Shown: positions 49,824 to 60,040, counted from the first letter of the stretch. The stretch is 64,000 nt of DNA from Nakazawaea peltata (GCA_001599355.1 BCGQ01000002.1:633554-697553), one strand, 5' to 3'. The notes: generated by a model not told the origin, from the sequence alone. A program made the numbers and translations.

Positions 49824-52800
49824 TCAATTAGAATACTGCTCATCATGACGCTTGTTAATAGACCCATATCCTCTATAAGAGAATCTAGGATCAAGTTCTT
49901 TGTCACCAACTGGGGCAGATTGCTCTCCTGGGGTACCATAACCACCACCTCCTGGAGTCAAAATTACAATACGATCACCTTTCTTAACATCAACAGTATT
50001 TTTACCTCCAATGTTAGTTACTCTTTCTCTTACAAAGTTACCATCTTTGTCGTAAACCTTTCTAATCAAAAGATTCAAACCTCTGGCTCCCGGTTCACCA
50101 CCCTTCAATCCGAAAGGCAGGTTAACACGACGTTCTGACAAGATCGAAGCTTTCAATGGGATTCTGAATTCGATATCTCTTTTAGCTCCATGTCCTCCAT
50201 TGAATTTACCAGCTCCTCCAGATCCTTCTCTGATACCAAATTCTCTCACAATAACAGGATATCTTTTCTCGAAGACTTCGACATCTGTCATTTTAGTATT
50301 GGTCATATTGGTATGAACAGCAGAAACACCATGCCAGGTAGGTCCAGCACCATGTCCACCGGCAATAGTCTCATAATATCCGAAACCTTTGGTGTATCCC
50401 TTCTCAGTGTTACCCCCAATTCCGAAAGTGAAGTTATTACTGTCACCTTGAGAAGCAGCCATTGCTTCGAAAGCCCGTAAAATGACATCGGTGATTCTTT
50501 GAGAGGTCATCACATTACCGGCAACGACAGCTGCTCCTTCAGATGGTGATAAGATCGAGTTTGGTGGGATAATGACCTTCAATGGTTTCAAGAATCCCTG
50601 ATTCAAAGGAATATCCTCATTTACAAGACATCTTAAACAATATATAATGGCCGAGTAAGTGATCAGCTCTGGGGCATTCAAGTTACCATACATCTCTGGA
50701 CTAGTACCGGTGAAATCCAATACAGCCTCTTCATTTTTAATGTCTACTTTTAAACAAATCTTAGAACCATCGTCCATGAAATCTTCAGCTTCCAAAGACT
50801 TGTCTCCGATCTTGGACAAAAGCTTTCTGACAGTGGCTGCGGCATTCTCTTGAATGGCTCCCATATAAGTCAAGACTACATTGATTCCGAACTCCTCGAC
50901 CAAATGAGAAATCAAGTTCATTCCCTTCTGGTTAGCGGCGATTTGAGCCTTCAAATCACTGATATTGTCGGACAACTTTCTAGTACCAGAACATCCAGGA
51001 TACTTAGCAGGTTCTACCAAGAACAACTCGGTCATCCGCTCCTCCTGGAACTCCCCATCCTTCACAAGAAGCTCAGAATAGATAGTAGCACCTTCCTCCC
51101 AAAGTTCTCTACTGTTTGGAGGCATACTACCAGGTAAAGTGGAGCCAATATCACTGTGATGAGCTCTGGAAGCCAAATAAAAGACGATTCTTCCCTCATG
51201 GAAGACCGGAGTCATCACCGTGATATCTGGCAAGTGAGTATTACCGGCCAACGGATGGTTTCCTACGACTACATCTCCTGGTTTCAAGCGACCCTCCCAA
51301 TGTTTGGACTGGAATTTGACAAAGGTTCCCATACTTCCCAAATGGACCGGAATATGAGGAGCACTCGAGACCAAGTTGGCATCGGCATCGAATAAAGCAC
51401 ATGAGAAATCCAATCTCTCCTTGACGTTGGTGGAGACTGCGGTCTTCTGGAGAGAGTGGCCCATTTGGTCGGCAATATCGATAAATCTATGGCCGAAGAT
51501 CGAGAGCATGATCGGTTCAATGGTGATTTCGAAATCAGGGGTTACAGTGGAGGCAGAGGCCTTCTTCTTTAAGTTCTCAATGAAGATATGAGTCTCTAAA
51601 ACAGTTACGAGAGAGTCTGGAGGAATGACATTGGTCTGAGTTCCATCTGCAACAATAGCAGGACCATGGAAACGAGATCCAACTGGAATATCCTCAAGAC
51701 GGTAGACTGGAGTCTTTATTTGTGCTCCTTCAAAGTATACTTGTTTGACCATACTGGCCTTTTCTTGAGAGATTTCTACGATTTTACCTGATTTCTCCAA
51801 AGATTCCAACTGGTCATCGACAGCAGGAGTCTCTATTTTGTGGGATTTACCAATAGCACGGACTCTGACATCATCTACAATGATATCTTTGTCATCGAAA
51901 GAGAAGCCAAACTCGTTCTTGTGGAGGGTCTCGAAAATTTGAATATAATCGTCGGATTCATGTTCTTGGGTGGTCATAATAGCCGACTCGGTACCTCTAT
52001 ATCTCAAGTTCAAGTATTTCTGGAAGGTGATATCGTCTTCTTCGAACCCTTGTTCTTGGAGATTGACAGTGGCTTTACTCATCAAGTTCTTGAATACTTC
52101 ATCGATGGCAGATTTAGTTTCTACAGAATATACTAAAGAAGATGGTTCTTGGACCTCTTCTACTACGTCGGCTAAAGCCATTCCATAAGCTGAGAGGACC
52201 GAGGAGTATCTGTGGACCAACACAGTATCGATACCAAGCTTGTCGAAGGCTACAAAACAACAAGATTGTCCACCTCCTCCTCCAAACGAGACTAATCTAT
52301 GTTTGGCGAGAACATGACCTTTGGCTTCGGTCAAAGTACGGATTGGTCTGGCCATGGCTTCGTTGGCAACGTTCAAGAACCCTTCAGCAACTTCCTCGAT
52401 GGTCATTTGCTTATCAGGAGACTCGCTGTTGATCTCTGAAGTCAATTTCTCGAAAGCAGCAAAAGTGGCCTCAACATCGAGACTCTCGTTCTCGTTAGGA
52501 CCGAATATCTTAGGGAAGAACTCTGGGATTAACCTTCCCAAGACTACGTTGGCATCGGTGACGGTGAGGAACCCATTCTTTCTATAACAAACAGGACCAG
52601 GATGAGCTCCAGCAGATTCAGGTCCGACTCTCATCAAACCGTTTTGGAAGAACAATCTGGAACCTCCACCGGCGGCAATGGTGTTGATATCCAACTGTGG
52701 AGACTGAATGGTAATACCAGCAGTGGTTGTCTCGAATACATGGTCATAAATACCGGCAAAACGAGAACAATCAGTACTAGTTCCCCCTACATCTAACCCA

Positions 52801-53777
52801 ATAATTGGGATTTTATTCTTGGGATTATAAGAGGTCTCGGCTAAACCTACGACACCACCGGCAGGACCAGATAAAATCAGTCTTAAGCCGGAGAATTTCG
52901 ACGAGTCCACCATACCACCGTCTGATTTCATGAATTGACATCTGACACCTGTAGTTTTATGGTCAACGACCGATTGTAAACCGTCTTTAAGACCTTTTTC
53001 GAAACTGGTGAGATATTTCTTGATTTCTGGGGTCAAATACGAGTCTGCTACGGAGGAATTGGCTCTAGGAACGTATTTAATCATCGGAATGAGCTCCGAG
53101 GACAACGAAATATGGGTGAACCCGATCTCTTTGGCGATCTTACCCACCATTTTCTCATGCTCATTGAAAGTATAAGAATGTAAGAGACAAACACCGATGG
53201 AACGGATCCCAGAGTCGTACAACACCTTCAAAATCGACCTGATATTGGCCTCGTCGGGTCTCTGGAGCACTCTGACTACATCTCCGGATAATCCCCTGAC
53301 AAGATCCGAGTCCAGACTCAAATCTTGGGTGATGACCTGCTCTGGGTCCTCAGCATAATCTTCCAAGGTGACTCTCTCGTCAATTTCAACTACAGTATCG
53401 TAGAGGACATCAGGACGTTTGATAGCCAAGTCGAAGATATGTGGTCTTGTCTGATTTCCAATGATCAAGGCATCTTTAAATCCCTTGGTAGTAATAAGAG
53501 CACACCTCTCACCTTTACGCTCTAAGAGAGCGTTGGTAGCGACGGTGGTACCCAATTTCAACGAGGTGATGAGCGAGGTGTCTAAAGGCTCGCCACGAGG
53601 ATATTTCCTCCCTGTGGCATGCTCCAAGACCCTTCTTATTCCTTCAATGTTGGCATCGTCATAGTTAGCTGGGTCTACCGATAAAAGCTTGAAAATAAAG
53701 GTTTCCTGGCCTTCGATGAAGGCAATTACGTCGGTGAAAGTTCCACCACGGTCGATGGCGATCTCGATTTTGGCCAT
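49824..53777 (-). CDS. OXP1: ATP-dependent 5-oxoprolinase
   Basis: Hydrolyses 5-oxoproline to glutamate with ATP in glutathione turnover. 1317 residues (S. cerevisiae 1286) from the ATG ending at 53777 (MAKIEIAIDRGGTFTDVIAF); the frame upstream starts at TTG and is not conserved. The N-terminal hydantoinase A part shows LKLGTTVATNALLERKGE, GLDVGGTSTDCSRFAG, GGGSRLFFQNGL and GPESAGAHPGPVCYR. The C-terminal hydantoinase B part shows FSCALFDADANLVSSAPHIP, HLGSMGTFV, and a Gly-rich end (LTPGGGGYGTP). CTG at 52878-52880 occupies the Ala of human FSGSRAVLSGPAGG. Confidence 0.95.
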   Translation of the reverse strand: MAKIEIAIDRGGTFTDVIAFIEGQETFIFKLLSVDPANYDDANIEGIRRVLEHATGRKYPRGEPLDTSLITSLKLGTTVATNALLERKGERCALITTKGFKDALIIGNQTRPHIFDLAIKRPDVLYDTVVEIDERVTLEDYAEDPEQVITQDLSLDSDLVRGLSGDVVRVLQRPDEANIRSILKVLYDSGIRSIGVCLLHSYTFNEHEKMVGKIAKEIGFTHISLSSELIPMIKYVPRANSSVADSYLTPEIKKYLTSFEKGLKDGLQSVVDHKTTGVRCQFMKSDGGMVDSSKFSGLRLILSGPAGGVVGLAETSYNPKNKIPIIGLDVGGTSTDCSRFAGIYDHVFETTTAGITIQSPQLDINTIAAGGGSRLFFQNGLMRVGPESAGAHPGPVCYRKNGFLTVTDANVVLGRLIPEFFPKIFGPNENESLDVEATFAAFEKLTSEINSESPDKQMTIEEVAEGFLNVANEAMARPIRTLTEAKGHVLAKHRLVSFGGGGGQSCCFVAFDKLGIDTVLVHRYSSVLSAYGMALADVVEEVQEPSSLVYSVETKSAIDEVFKNLMSKATVNLQEQGFEEDDITFQKYLNLRYRGTESAIMTTQEHESDDYIQIFETLHKNEFGFSFDDKDIIVDDVRVRAIGKSHKIETPAVDDQLESLEKSGKIVEISQEKASMVKQVYFEGAQIKTPVYRLEDIPVGSRFHGPAIVADGTQTNVIPPDSLVTVLETHIFIENLKKKASASTVTPDFEITIEPIMLSIFGHRFIDIADQMGHSLQKTAVSTNVKERLDFSCALFDADANLVSSAPHIPVHLGSMGTFVKFQSKHWEGRLKPGDVVVGNHPLAGNTHLPDITVMTPVFHEGRIVFYLASRAHHSDIGSTLPGSMPPNSRELWEEGATIYSELLVKDGEFQEERMTELFLVEPAKYPGCSGTRKLSDNISDLKAQIAANQKGMNLISHLVEEFGINVVLTYMGAIQENAAATVRKLLSKIGDKSLEAEDFMDDGSKICLKVDIKNEEAVLDFTGTSPEMYGNLNAPELITYSAIIYCLRCLVNEDIPLNQGFLKPLKVIIPPNSILSPSEGAAVVAGNVMTSQRITDVILRAFEAMAASQGDSNNFTFGIGGNTEKGYTKGFGYYETIAGGHGAGPTWHGVSAVHTNMTNTKMTDVEVFEKRYPVIVREFGIREGSGGAGKFNGGHGAKRDIEFRIPLKASILSERRVNLPFGLKGGEPGARGLNLLIRKVYDKDGNFVRERVTNIGGKNTVDVKKGDRIVILTPGGGGYGTPGEQSAPVGDKELDPRFSYRGYGSINKRHDEQYSN

Positions 53778-54187
53778 TCTGGATCGGTTTAGCTTGGTAG
53801 ATGACTGTGGAGAGCTCTCTTGGACCGACTGCCTTTTTATACTGGTGAATTTGTCAATCGGCGATAGGATAAACGCAAGTCCGAGGCCACATTCCGGCGA
53901 TAAAAAAGTTGTTATCGCCGGGGGTGACAAAGGTCGTGTGCATGAGATCAAAGGGGAGGGGGGTTTGCGAATAAGCGCCGATAGAAATGAGAGGGGATGA
54001 TGGGGCGAGAGAAGAGCGAATTTTATTTATTGAACTGAATTGAGGTTAAGTGAATTGAATTGAATTGAATTGAAGTGAATTGAATTGAATTGAATTGAAT
54101 TGAATTGAATTGAATTGAATTGAATTGAATTGAATTGAATTGAACTGAACTGAACTGTACTGCATTACGTTTGAGCTCTTTTTTATC
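53778..54187. other. Divergent promoter between OXP1 and beta-glucosidase
   Basis: 410 bases. GGTCGTG at 53932-53938 (minus-side promoter of OXP1) and a (GAATT)n microsatellite occupying the beta-glucosidase side. No gene seen. Confidence 0.65.
54043..54155. repeat. (GAATT)n pentanucleotide microsatellite
   Basis: About 20 copies of GAATT with a few single-base variants (GAAGT, GAACT) run almost to the start of the beta-glucosidase gene, ending 33 bp before its ATG. Confidence 0.95.
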
Positions 54188-56950
54188 ATGGTACTGTGGA
54201 AAATACTCTTACTATTATTTGCAAGTCCTATTTTGGGGGCGATTTCTTATGATGGGCGGAAGAGAGAAGAGTTCAATGGAGGCACTATTGAGTTACAAAA
54301 ACGAGCTCATCTGAATAAACCACTTAAATATGAACCATATGACGAGGAATATGCCAAAAATCATGGCTTTGTTAGTAGACCTTTTTATCCTTCACGTTCG
54401 CATTTCCTTATTAAATTTGATTTTAATTTGAATTGATACTAACAGTTTTGGGATGAAGCTTTTGGAGGGCGGTTATCTGATACATGGCAGAAAGCATATG
54501 AAAAGGCTAGGAAACTTGTTGAGAGGATGTCAATAACCGAGAAAGTCAATTTGACTACCGGAACTGGCTGGGGTTCAGGTCCTTGTGTGGGAAATATTGG
54601 GGGTAACGCGCTTGTTCCACCTTTATGTTTCCAGGATGGTCCTAATGGAGTGAGATTCACTGATTTCGTGACTAGTTTCCCTTCTGCTCTTGCCGCTGGT
54701 AGCACTTTCAACAGAGGTTTAGTTTATCTTAGAGGTAAGGCCATGGCAATGCAACACAAAAAGAAGGGAGTTAATGTAGTTTTGGCGCCAACTGTCGGAC
54801 CTTTGGGATTAAAAGCTCAAGGAGGAAGAAATTGGGAAAGTTTTGGAAGCGACCCATATTTACAAGGTTCAATGGCTAGGAGCACTATCAAGGCCATTCA
54901 AAATGAAGGTCTCTTATCTTGTGCCAGACAGTTTATTGGAAATGAACAGGAAACTTTCAGACAGGTTAACGAGTGGGATAATAAACTTGAAGTCTCTATA
55001 AGCAGCAATATTGGAGATAGAGCAATGCATGAGATATATCTTTGGCCCTTTGCTGATGCAATTCATGCCGGCGTTAGCGCCGTCATGTGTTCTTATAACA
55101 GAGTCAACAATACATATGCCTGCGAGAACTCGGCTCTAATTAATGGATTGTTAAAAGATGAATTAGGATTCCAAGGATTCGTTGTTTCCGATTGGGGAGC
55201 CCAACATTCGGGAGTTTACTCATGCTTGGCTGGTCTTGATATGACCATGCCAGGAGAAATATTTGACAATTGGTTATCAGGGAAATCTCTTTGGGGACCG
55301 CTCTTGACTAGGGCAATCTACAATCAGACGATTCCTCAATCTAGATTAAATGATATGGCGGTTCGTATACTTGCCCCATTTTTCCAATTGGGGGTTGATT
55401 TCGAGGATATCGAGCCTCCAAATTTCTCCTCTTGGACTTACCACACTTATGGTCAGAAGTATCCATACCAACATTATGGACCAATTGTTCAAGTGAACTG
55501 GAATGTCGAGACACGAACTTCATTTACTGAGGAAACAGCTTTGAACGTCGCAAGAGAGGCTATAGTCTTGTTAAAAAACAATGGAAAGAACCTTCCGATA
55601 TCGGAGGAAGATGGAGTGAGAAGATTGTTAATTGCAGGAGCCGCAGCTGCTACAGATCCGAAAGGATTTAACAGTAAAGATCAGAGATATGTAGACGGGA
55701 TCATTACTTCAGGATGGGGATCAGGAGCTGTTAACAATCCTTATGTTACCTCACCATATGAAGAAATATCCTTGAAAGCCAGAGAAAGAAATATGGTGGT
55801 GGATTTCACAACCGATTCATATTTTTTCGAAAATGTCGATGAGATGGCCGATTACGCTGATATGGCAGTCGTGGTAGTAGAAGCAGCTTCTGGGGAGGGC
55901 TATATTCAAGTGGATGGGAATTACGGAGACAGGAAGAATTTGTCATTGTGGCACAATGGAGATGAGTTGATCCAACATGTAGCAGATAGATGTAGGAAGA
56001 CGGTGGTCGTAGTAAATTCTGTTGGCCCAGTGAACATGGAGAAATGGATAGAGCACGAAAATGTCGTGGCTGTATTGTTCACTGCCCCTCTTGGGCAATT
56101 TGTTGGAAAAGCCATAGCTGAAGTATTATTTGGGGATATTAACCCCTCTGGGCATTTACCGTTCACTATAGCTAAGAGAGATGAACACTATGCCAAGATC
56201 GTAGATCAACTCCCACCTCAAGGAACCCCCGAAGACACCTTTGATCAGGATATCTATGTCGATTATAGATTTTTCGATAAACACAACCTTAAACCCCGGT
56301 TCGAGTTTGGGTTCGGATTATCGTACACATCTTTTGAGATATCCAATCTTAAATTGATCGAGGTACAACCCCCAACAGAATACTTGCCGGAACCAAAACC
56401 CTACCTACCTATCTACAAGATGTGTGAGGATGATACCTGTGATCCAGAAGACGCTCTCTTCCCTCACGAAGAATTTGAACCGGTCCCTGGCTACATTTAT
56501 CCTTACTTATTCAATGATAAAATTGTATCGACAGATGAATTCGAATATCCGAAAGGGTATACTCCGGACCAGTTCAACGAGCCACATTTGGCTGGAGGTG
56601 GGCTAGGAGGTAACCCAGCTCTTTGGGATGTGTTTTATTCTGTTTGTGTTACTGTTAAAAATACAGGCTCCTGTTCCGGTTCCTATGTGGCCCAGCTCTA
56701 CATCGAATTCCCTTGCACTGTAATGTCGTCACCTCCTAGACAGTTGAGAGGGTTCGAAAAGATCAAGTTGACAAGTGGAGAAGAAGGTACAGTTAACTTC
56801 GATATTTTGAGAAGAGATTTATCGGTATGGGATACGGCTTCTCAGCAATGGCTCATTCAGAAGGGGGTTTACAAAATCTACATAGGGTCTTCAAGCCGGA
56901 AACTCGACCTCTGCGGTGAAATAGAGATAGGAGAGCAGGAAGTTTATTAA
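54188..56950 (+). CDS. Secreted GH3 beta-glucosidase (one intron)
   Basis: Extracellular hydrolase of beta-glucosides such as cellobiose. Exons 54188-54370 and 54446-56950 join in phase 0; the 75-nt intron starts GTTAGT and ends TACTAACAG. The spliced protein is 895 residues: signal peptide MVLWKILLLLFASPILG, a dibasic KR site near residue 39, then GH3 motifs TTGTGWGSGPCVGN, CFQDGPNGVRF, GGRNWESFGSDPYL and FVVSDWGAQHSG, whose Asp310 is the nucleophile. A C-terminal fibronectin-III-like domain ends it (SPPRQLRGFEKIKL). The short N-terminal exon is small for the family. Its stop overlaps that of the convergent PalC gene by two bases. Confidence 0.9.
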
Positions 56951-58242
56951 AAATATGACCCACTACCTATATAATTCTTATTAGGCGCATCAGAAGAGGA
57001 AGAAGAAGCCAAGAAAGCCGGCAGCGAGTCGACAGACAAGGGGATTTTTCTTCCAAGTGGCCGTTTGGAGATTATCAGAGCCGACTCATCCAGTGAGGCG
57101 ACCTTCTGGAAAGTTATATTGTCGTTTTCCTTAATCAACTTCAAGTTGATCAAGTTTGTGAGCTTGATAAGGTTGATTAAATCGATAGAACAAGCAGCCG
57201 AGAGAGATCTCCTGAATTTTTTATTTAATTTAATATCTTTTGTGGAGGTTATCTGTTTGATCAATTCCTTTTCACTGCTGAGAGATTGGTTTTTTACTTT
57301 TGACTTGAGTTTGGTCTTCCATTTGGACGCGAGGCCGGGATCATCAGATAATAAGTCCAGAGCTGGCAGCTCACCAGCTTCAGAGCCAGCTTTGAGTAAA
57401 GTTTTATGGATATAATTGATGATACCGATACTCTGGCCGATCTGGTCGGTTTGATACTTGTCTAAGGCAGTGAAATAGGCTATATAGATATAAGTGTAGG
57501 CTTTATAGGTGGATATGAGATCTGTTAAATCCTTGAGTTGAAGCTCTTTGAGTAGCTGCTCACAGACTGTGAGTTCATCGTAGATATAGACACATACCTT
57601 GAGGTATATAAGGGAATTCTTGGTATCGACGTTGAAATTCCAATCGTTCTCCACTATCTTAGCAAGCTTGAGAGTACTGGTCTTGACTAAAGAGGTCAAT
57701 TGAGCCGCACTCTCGAGTAAATGTGATAAGAAATGGAGGTATTTGGAGGATAAAATTGGGTCTTCATCAGAGTATAAGTTCGATGAGATAAGGAAGTTCA
57801 CCATAGCTAAAGCTTGGCGTATCCAATTATTAGAGAATTTCCAATCATCTTCTGAGACAGTAGACCCCGAAACAGCCCCGGAAACCGACTTTTCAATTGA
57901 TATATCAAGTGATCTTAAAGCCAAAGTCTGATACAGCAGAGTTAACAGGACACAAGCGGCGATCAATTCATGTTTTCCAGTCCATTTCGACGATGTTTTG
58001 AACTTTATAGGTTGTCCAGTAGATGAAGTGAACTTCCATGGTATCGAATCATCAAGCAGTATATTTTGAATACCATTTTCTTTCATAAGTAATCCTATGT
58101 ATTCCTCCAAATTGGAGATTCTAGCCAGTGTATCGACAGACAGCAAAGATGCACAGCTCAGGGAGATCTTAGAAACGAATTGATCATTGGAATTGGAACT
58201 TGTGAATGAGACAGGTTCACTCCAAATGGGCAGTGGGATCAT
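56947..58242 (-). CDS. RIM23: BRO1-domain pH-signalling protein (PalC/Rim23-like)
   Basis: Likely ESCRT-associated scaffold of the Rim101/PacC alkaline-pH pathway. 431 residues, helix-rich, starting MIPLPIWSEPVSFTS, with the BRO1-type helical block about 95-300 (HELIAACVLLTLLYQTLALR, YLKVCVYIYDELTVCEQLL, ISTYKAYTYIYIAYFTALDK). The C-terminus has NITFQKVASLDESALIIS followed by RPLGRKIPL, the type of tail seen in PalC. It is too short to be Rim20/PalA or Bro1, which have coiled-coil V domains. Its stop codon overlaps the beta-glucosidase stop. Confidence 0.75.
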   Translation of the reverse strand: MIPLPIWSEPVSFTSSNSNDQFVSKISLSCASLLSVDTLARISNLEEYIGLLMKENGIQNILLDDSIPWKFTSSTGQPIKFKTSSKWTGKHELIAACVLLTLLYQTLALRSLDISIEKSVSGAVSGSTVSEDDWKFSNNWIRQALAMVNFLISSNLYSDEDPILSSKYLHFLSHLLESAAQLTSLVKTSTLKLAKIVENDWNFNVDTKNSLIYLKVCVYIYDELTVCEQLLKELQLKDLTDLISTYKAYTYIYIAYFTALDKYQTDQIGQSIGIINYIHKTLLKAGSEAGELPALDLLSDDPGLASKWKTKLKSKVKNQSLSSEKELIKQITSTKDIKLNKKFRRSLSAACSIDLINLIKLTNLINLKLIKENDNITFQKVASLDESALIISKRPLGRKIPLSVDSLPAFLASSSSSDAPNKNYIGSGSYF

Positions 58243-58549
58243 TTTAGGTTGGTTAAAGGTGTAGCTCTACCTGTTAGTATCAACTAGACTTGAATTGGGT
58301 CGTGCAAAATAAACACAATCCCACCAACCAAAATTCGTAATATGCTCAATTTATCATTGTCGTAACCTGCTGCCAGAGCATCGCGTCACATTTCCCCCAA
58401 TCAGGTAACAGCTGCAGTGACACACTGATAAGTCGTTTCTTTTTACTAGAGATAAGACTTTTACCCCAGAAGCGGTGTGTGACGCGGACTTATTTAAACA
58501 AGACCAAATCCCCCTTCTTTCCCCCAATTTTAATCATCTGTTAGCAAGA
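58243..58549. other. Divergent promoter between PalC-like and PRB1-like genes
   Basis: 307 bases with GGTCGTG at 58297-58303 and, at 58331-58352, the second copy of the 22-base element found at 19943-19964. A GTG at 58475 is in frame with the protease but is not the start. Confidence 0.6.
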
Positions 58550-60028
58550 ATGAAGTTTAGTAAAATCAGTGTGGCCCTTGGTGGGGCCTTCTTTGTATCG
58601 AGCAGTCAAGCTCTGATCATCCCCTTTTTCGGTTCGAGTGTTGGATTGGCCAATTTGTTTGATTCACAGCAAATTTTGACCCCCAAATTGGGTCCCGAGC
58701 TGCCTGTCGAGGTGTACCGGAACGAACGGAAACCTCATGATTTGATCAAAGGGTCATATATAGTGACCTTCAAGTCAGGGGTTGCTTCCGACTTGATCGA
58801 GCTGCATAAAGAATGGATCCGTACCGAGTTGATGAGCCTCAGTGTCTCTGGAGTCACCGAGGACGTTTTGGACGGGTTTGATTCGTTCGAAATTGGAGAT
58901 TTCAAAGGGTATTTCGGGCACTTCCCTGAACAACTTGTAACTATGTTACAGGCCAACCCATTAGTAGCTGGAATCGAGCAAAACCAGAGGGTTTTCGCTA
59001 GTGAATTTGCCGTAGAAACCGGAGCTCCATGGGGAATCGCCAGAGTCAGCAGCAGAGATCTGTTGGATTACTCTCAAACCTACACATATTCTTATGATGA
59101 TGAGGGTGGAGAGGGAGTCACACTGTATGTGATCGACACCGGGATCTATATTGACCACAACCAATTTGAAGGTAGAGCCTCTTGGGGAAAAACCATCCCA
59201 GCCAACACCGAAGATAAAGATGACCATGGCCATGGGACTCATTGTGCCGGCACAATCGCTTCCCAAAAGTACGGTATTGCTAAGAAGGCCAATGTGGTAG
59301 CTGTGAAGGTTCTTGGATGGGACGGTTCCGGAACTATGAGCGATGTCGTCAAAGGTGTCGAGTTTGCTGCTACTTCTCATTTGGCTATGGTTAAAGAAGG
59401 TAAGCCTGGGTTCAAGGGTTCTACAGCCAACATGTCATTGGGAGGAGGAGCATCTCCAGCTTTGGATCTGGCTGTTAATGCTGCAGTCAAGGCAGGTATT
59501 CATTTCGGAGTCGCTGCTGGTAATGAGAACGACGATGCTTGTTATTCTTCCCCGGCTAGAGCCGAGCTCGCTATAACCGTAGGCCTGTCGTCATTGTATG
59601 ACTACAGAGCATATTTCTCTAACTATGGTAAATGTGTAGATGTATTTGGACCTGGTGTCAATATTTTGTCTACTTATACTGGGTACCCTGAGGCCACTTC
59701 TTCAATGTCTGGAACATCTATGGCTTCTCCTCATGTAGTTGGGTTATTGAGTTACTTCTTGTCATTGTATCCTGAGCAAGAGAGTGAGTTTGGTACTGCT
59801 GCCATTACTACGGAGCAAATGAAGAAGAAGGTTTTGGCTTTTGCTACTAAGGATGCTTTGATGGGGGTTTATTCACCTACACCTAATTTGTTGATTTTCA
59901 ATGGGGGTGGAGAAGATTTGAGTTCCTTGTGGGGGTTCAATGGTAGTACTGCCGTAGCTCCACCAGCTGCAGAAGCTGACTCATCTTTATTGGAGAATTT
60001 TATTGAGGAAGTCAAGGGGATTTTCTAG
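58550..60028 (+). CDS. PRB1: Subtilisin-like vacuolar protease (Prb1/cerevisin family)
   Basis: 492 residues from the ATG at 58550 (MKFSKISVALGGAFFVSSSQA, a signal peptide). An I9 propeptide follows (about 60-155: GSYIVTFKSGVASDLIELHK), then the catalytic domain beginning APWGIARVSSRD. The triad is Asp196 (YVIDTGIYIDH), His228 (DDHGHGTHCAG) and Ser390 (SSMSGTSMASPH); the oxyanion Asn is in AAGNENDD. The C-terminal extension after about residue 425 is short. Vacuolar Prb1 and its paralogue Ysp3 share this layout; Prb1 is favoured by the sequence around the triad, but the paralogue cannot be excluded. Confidence 0.9.
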   Translation: MKFSKISVALGGAFFVSSSQALIIPFFGSSVGLANLFDSQQILTPKLGPELPVEVYRNERKPHDLIKGSYIVTFKSGVASDLIELHKEWIRTELMSLSVSGVTEDVLDGFDSFEIGDFKGYFGHFPEQLVTMLQANPLVAGIEQNQRVFASEFAVETGAPWGIARVSSRDLLDYSQTYTYSYDDEGGEGVTLYVIDTGIYIDHNQFEGRASWGKTIPANTEDKDDHGHGTHCAGTIASQKYGIAKKANVVAVKVLGWDGSGTMSDVVKGVEFAATSHLAMVKEGKPGFKGSTANMSLGGGASPALDLAVNAAVKAGIHFGVAAGNENDDACYSSPARAELAITVGLSSLYDYRAYFSNYGKCVDVFGPGVNILSTYTGYPEATSSMSGTSMASPHVVGLLSYFLSLYPEQESEFGTAAITTEQMKKKVLAFATKDALMGVYSPTPNLLIFNGGGEDLSSLWGFNGSTAVAPPAAEADSSLLENFIEEVKGIF

Positions 60029-60040
60029 TAGATTTCTAGT

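Noticed and set aside
53778-53951. N-terminal extension of OXP1
   Set aside because: The frame starts with TTG and the extra residues are unlike the family; the ATG ending at 53777 gives the conserved start.
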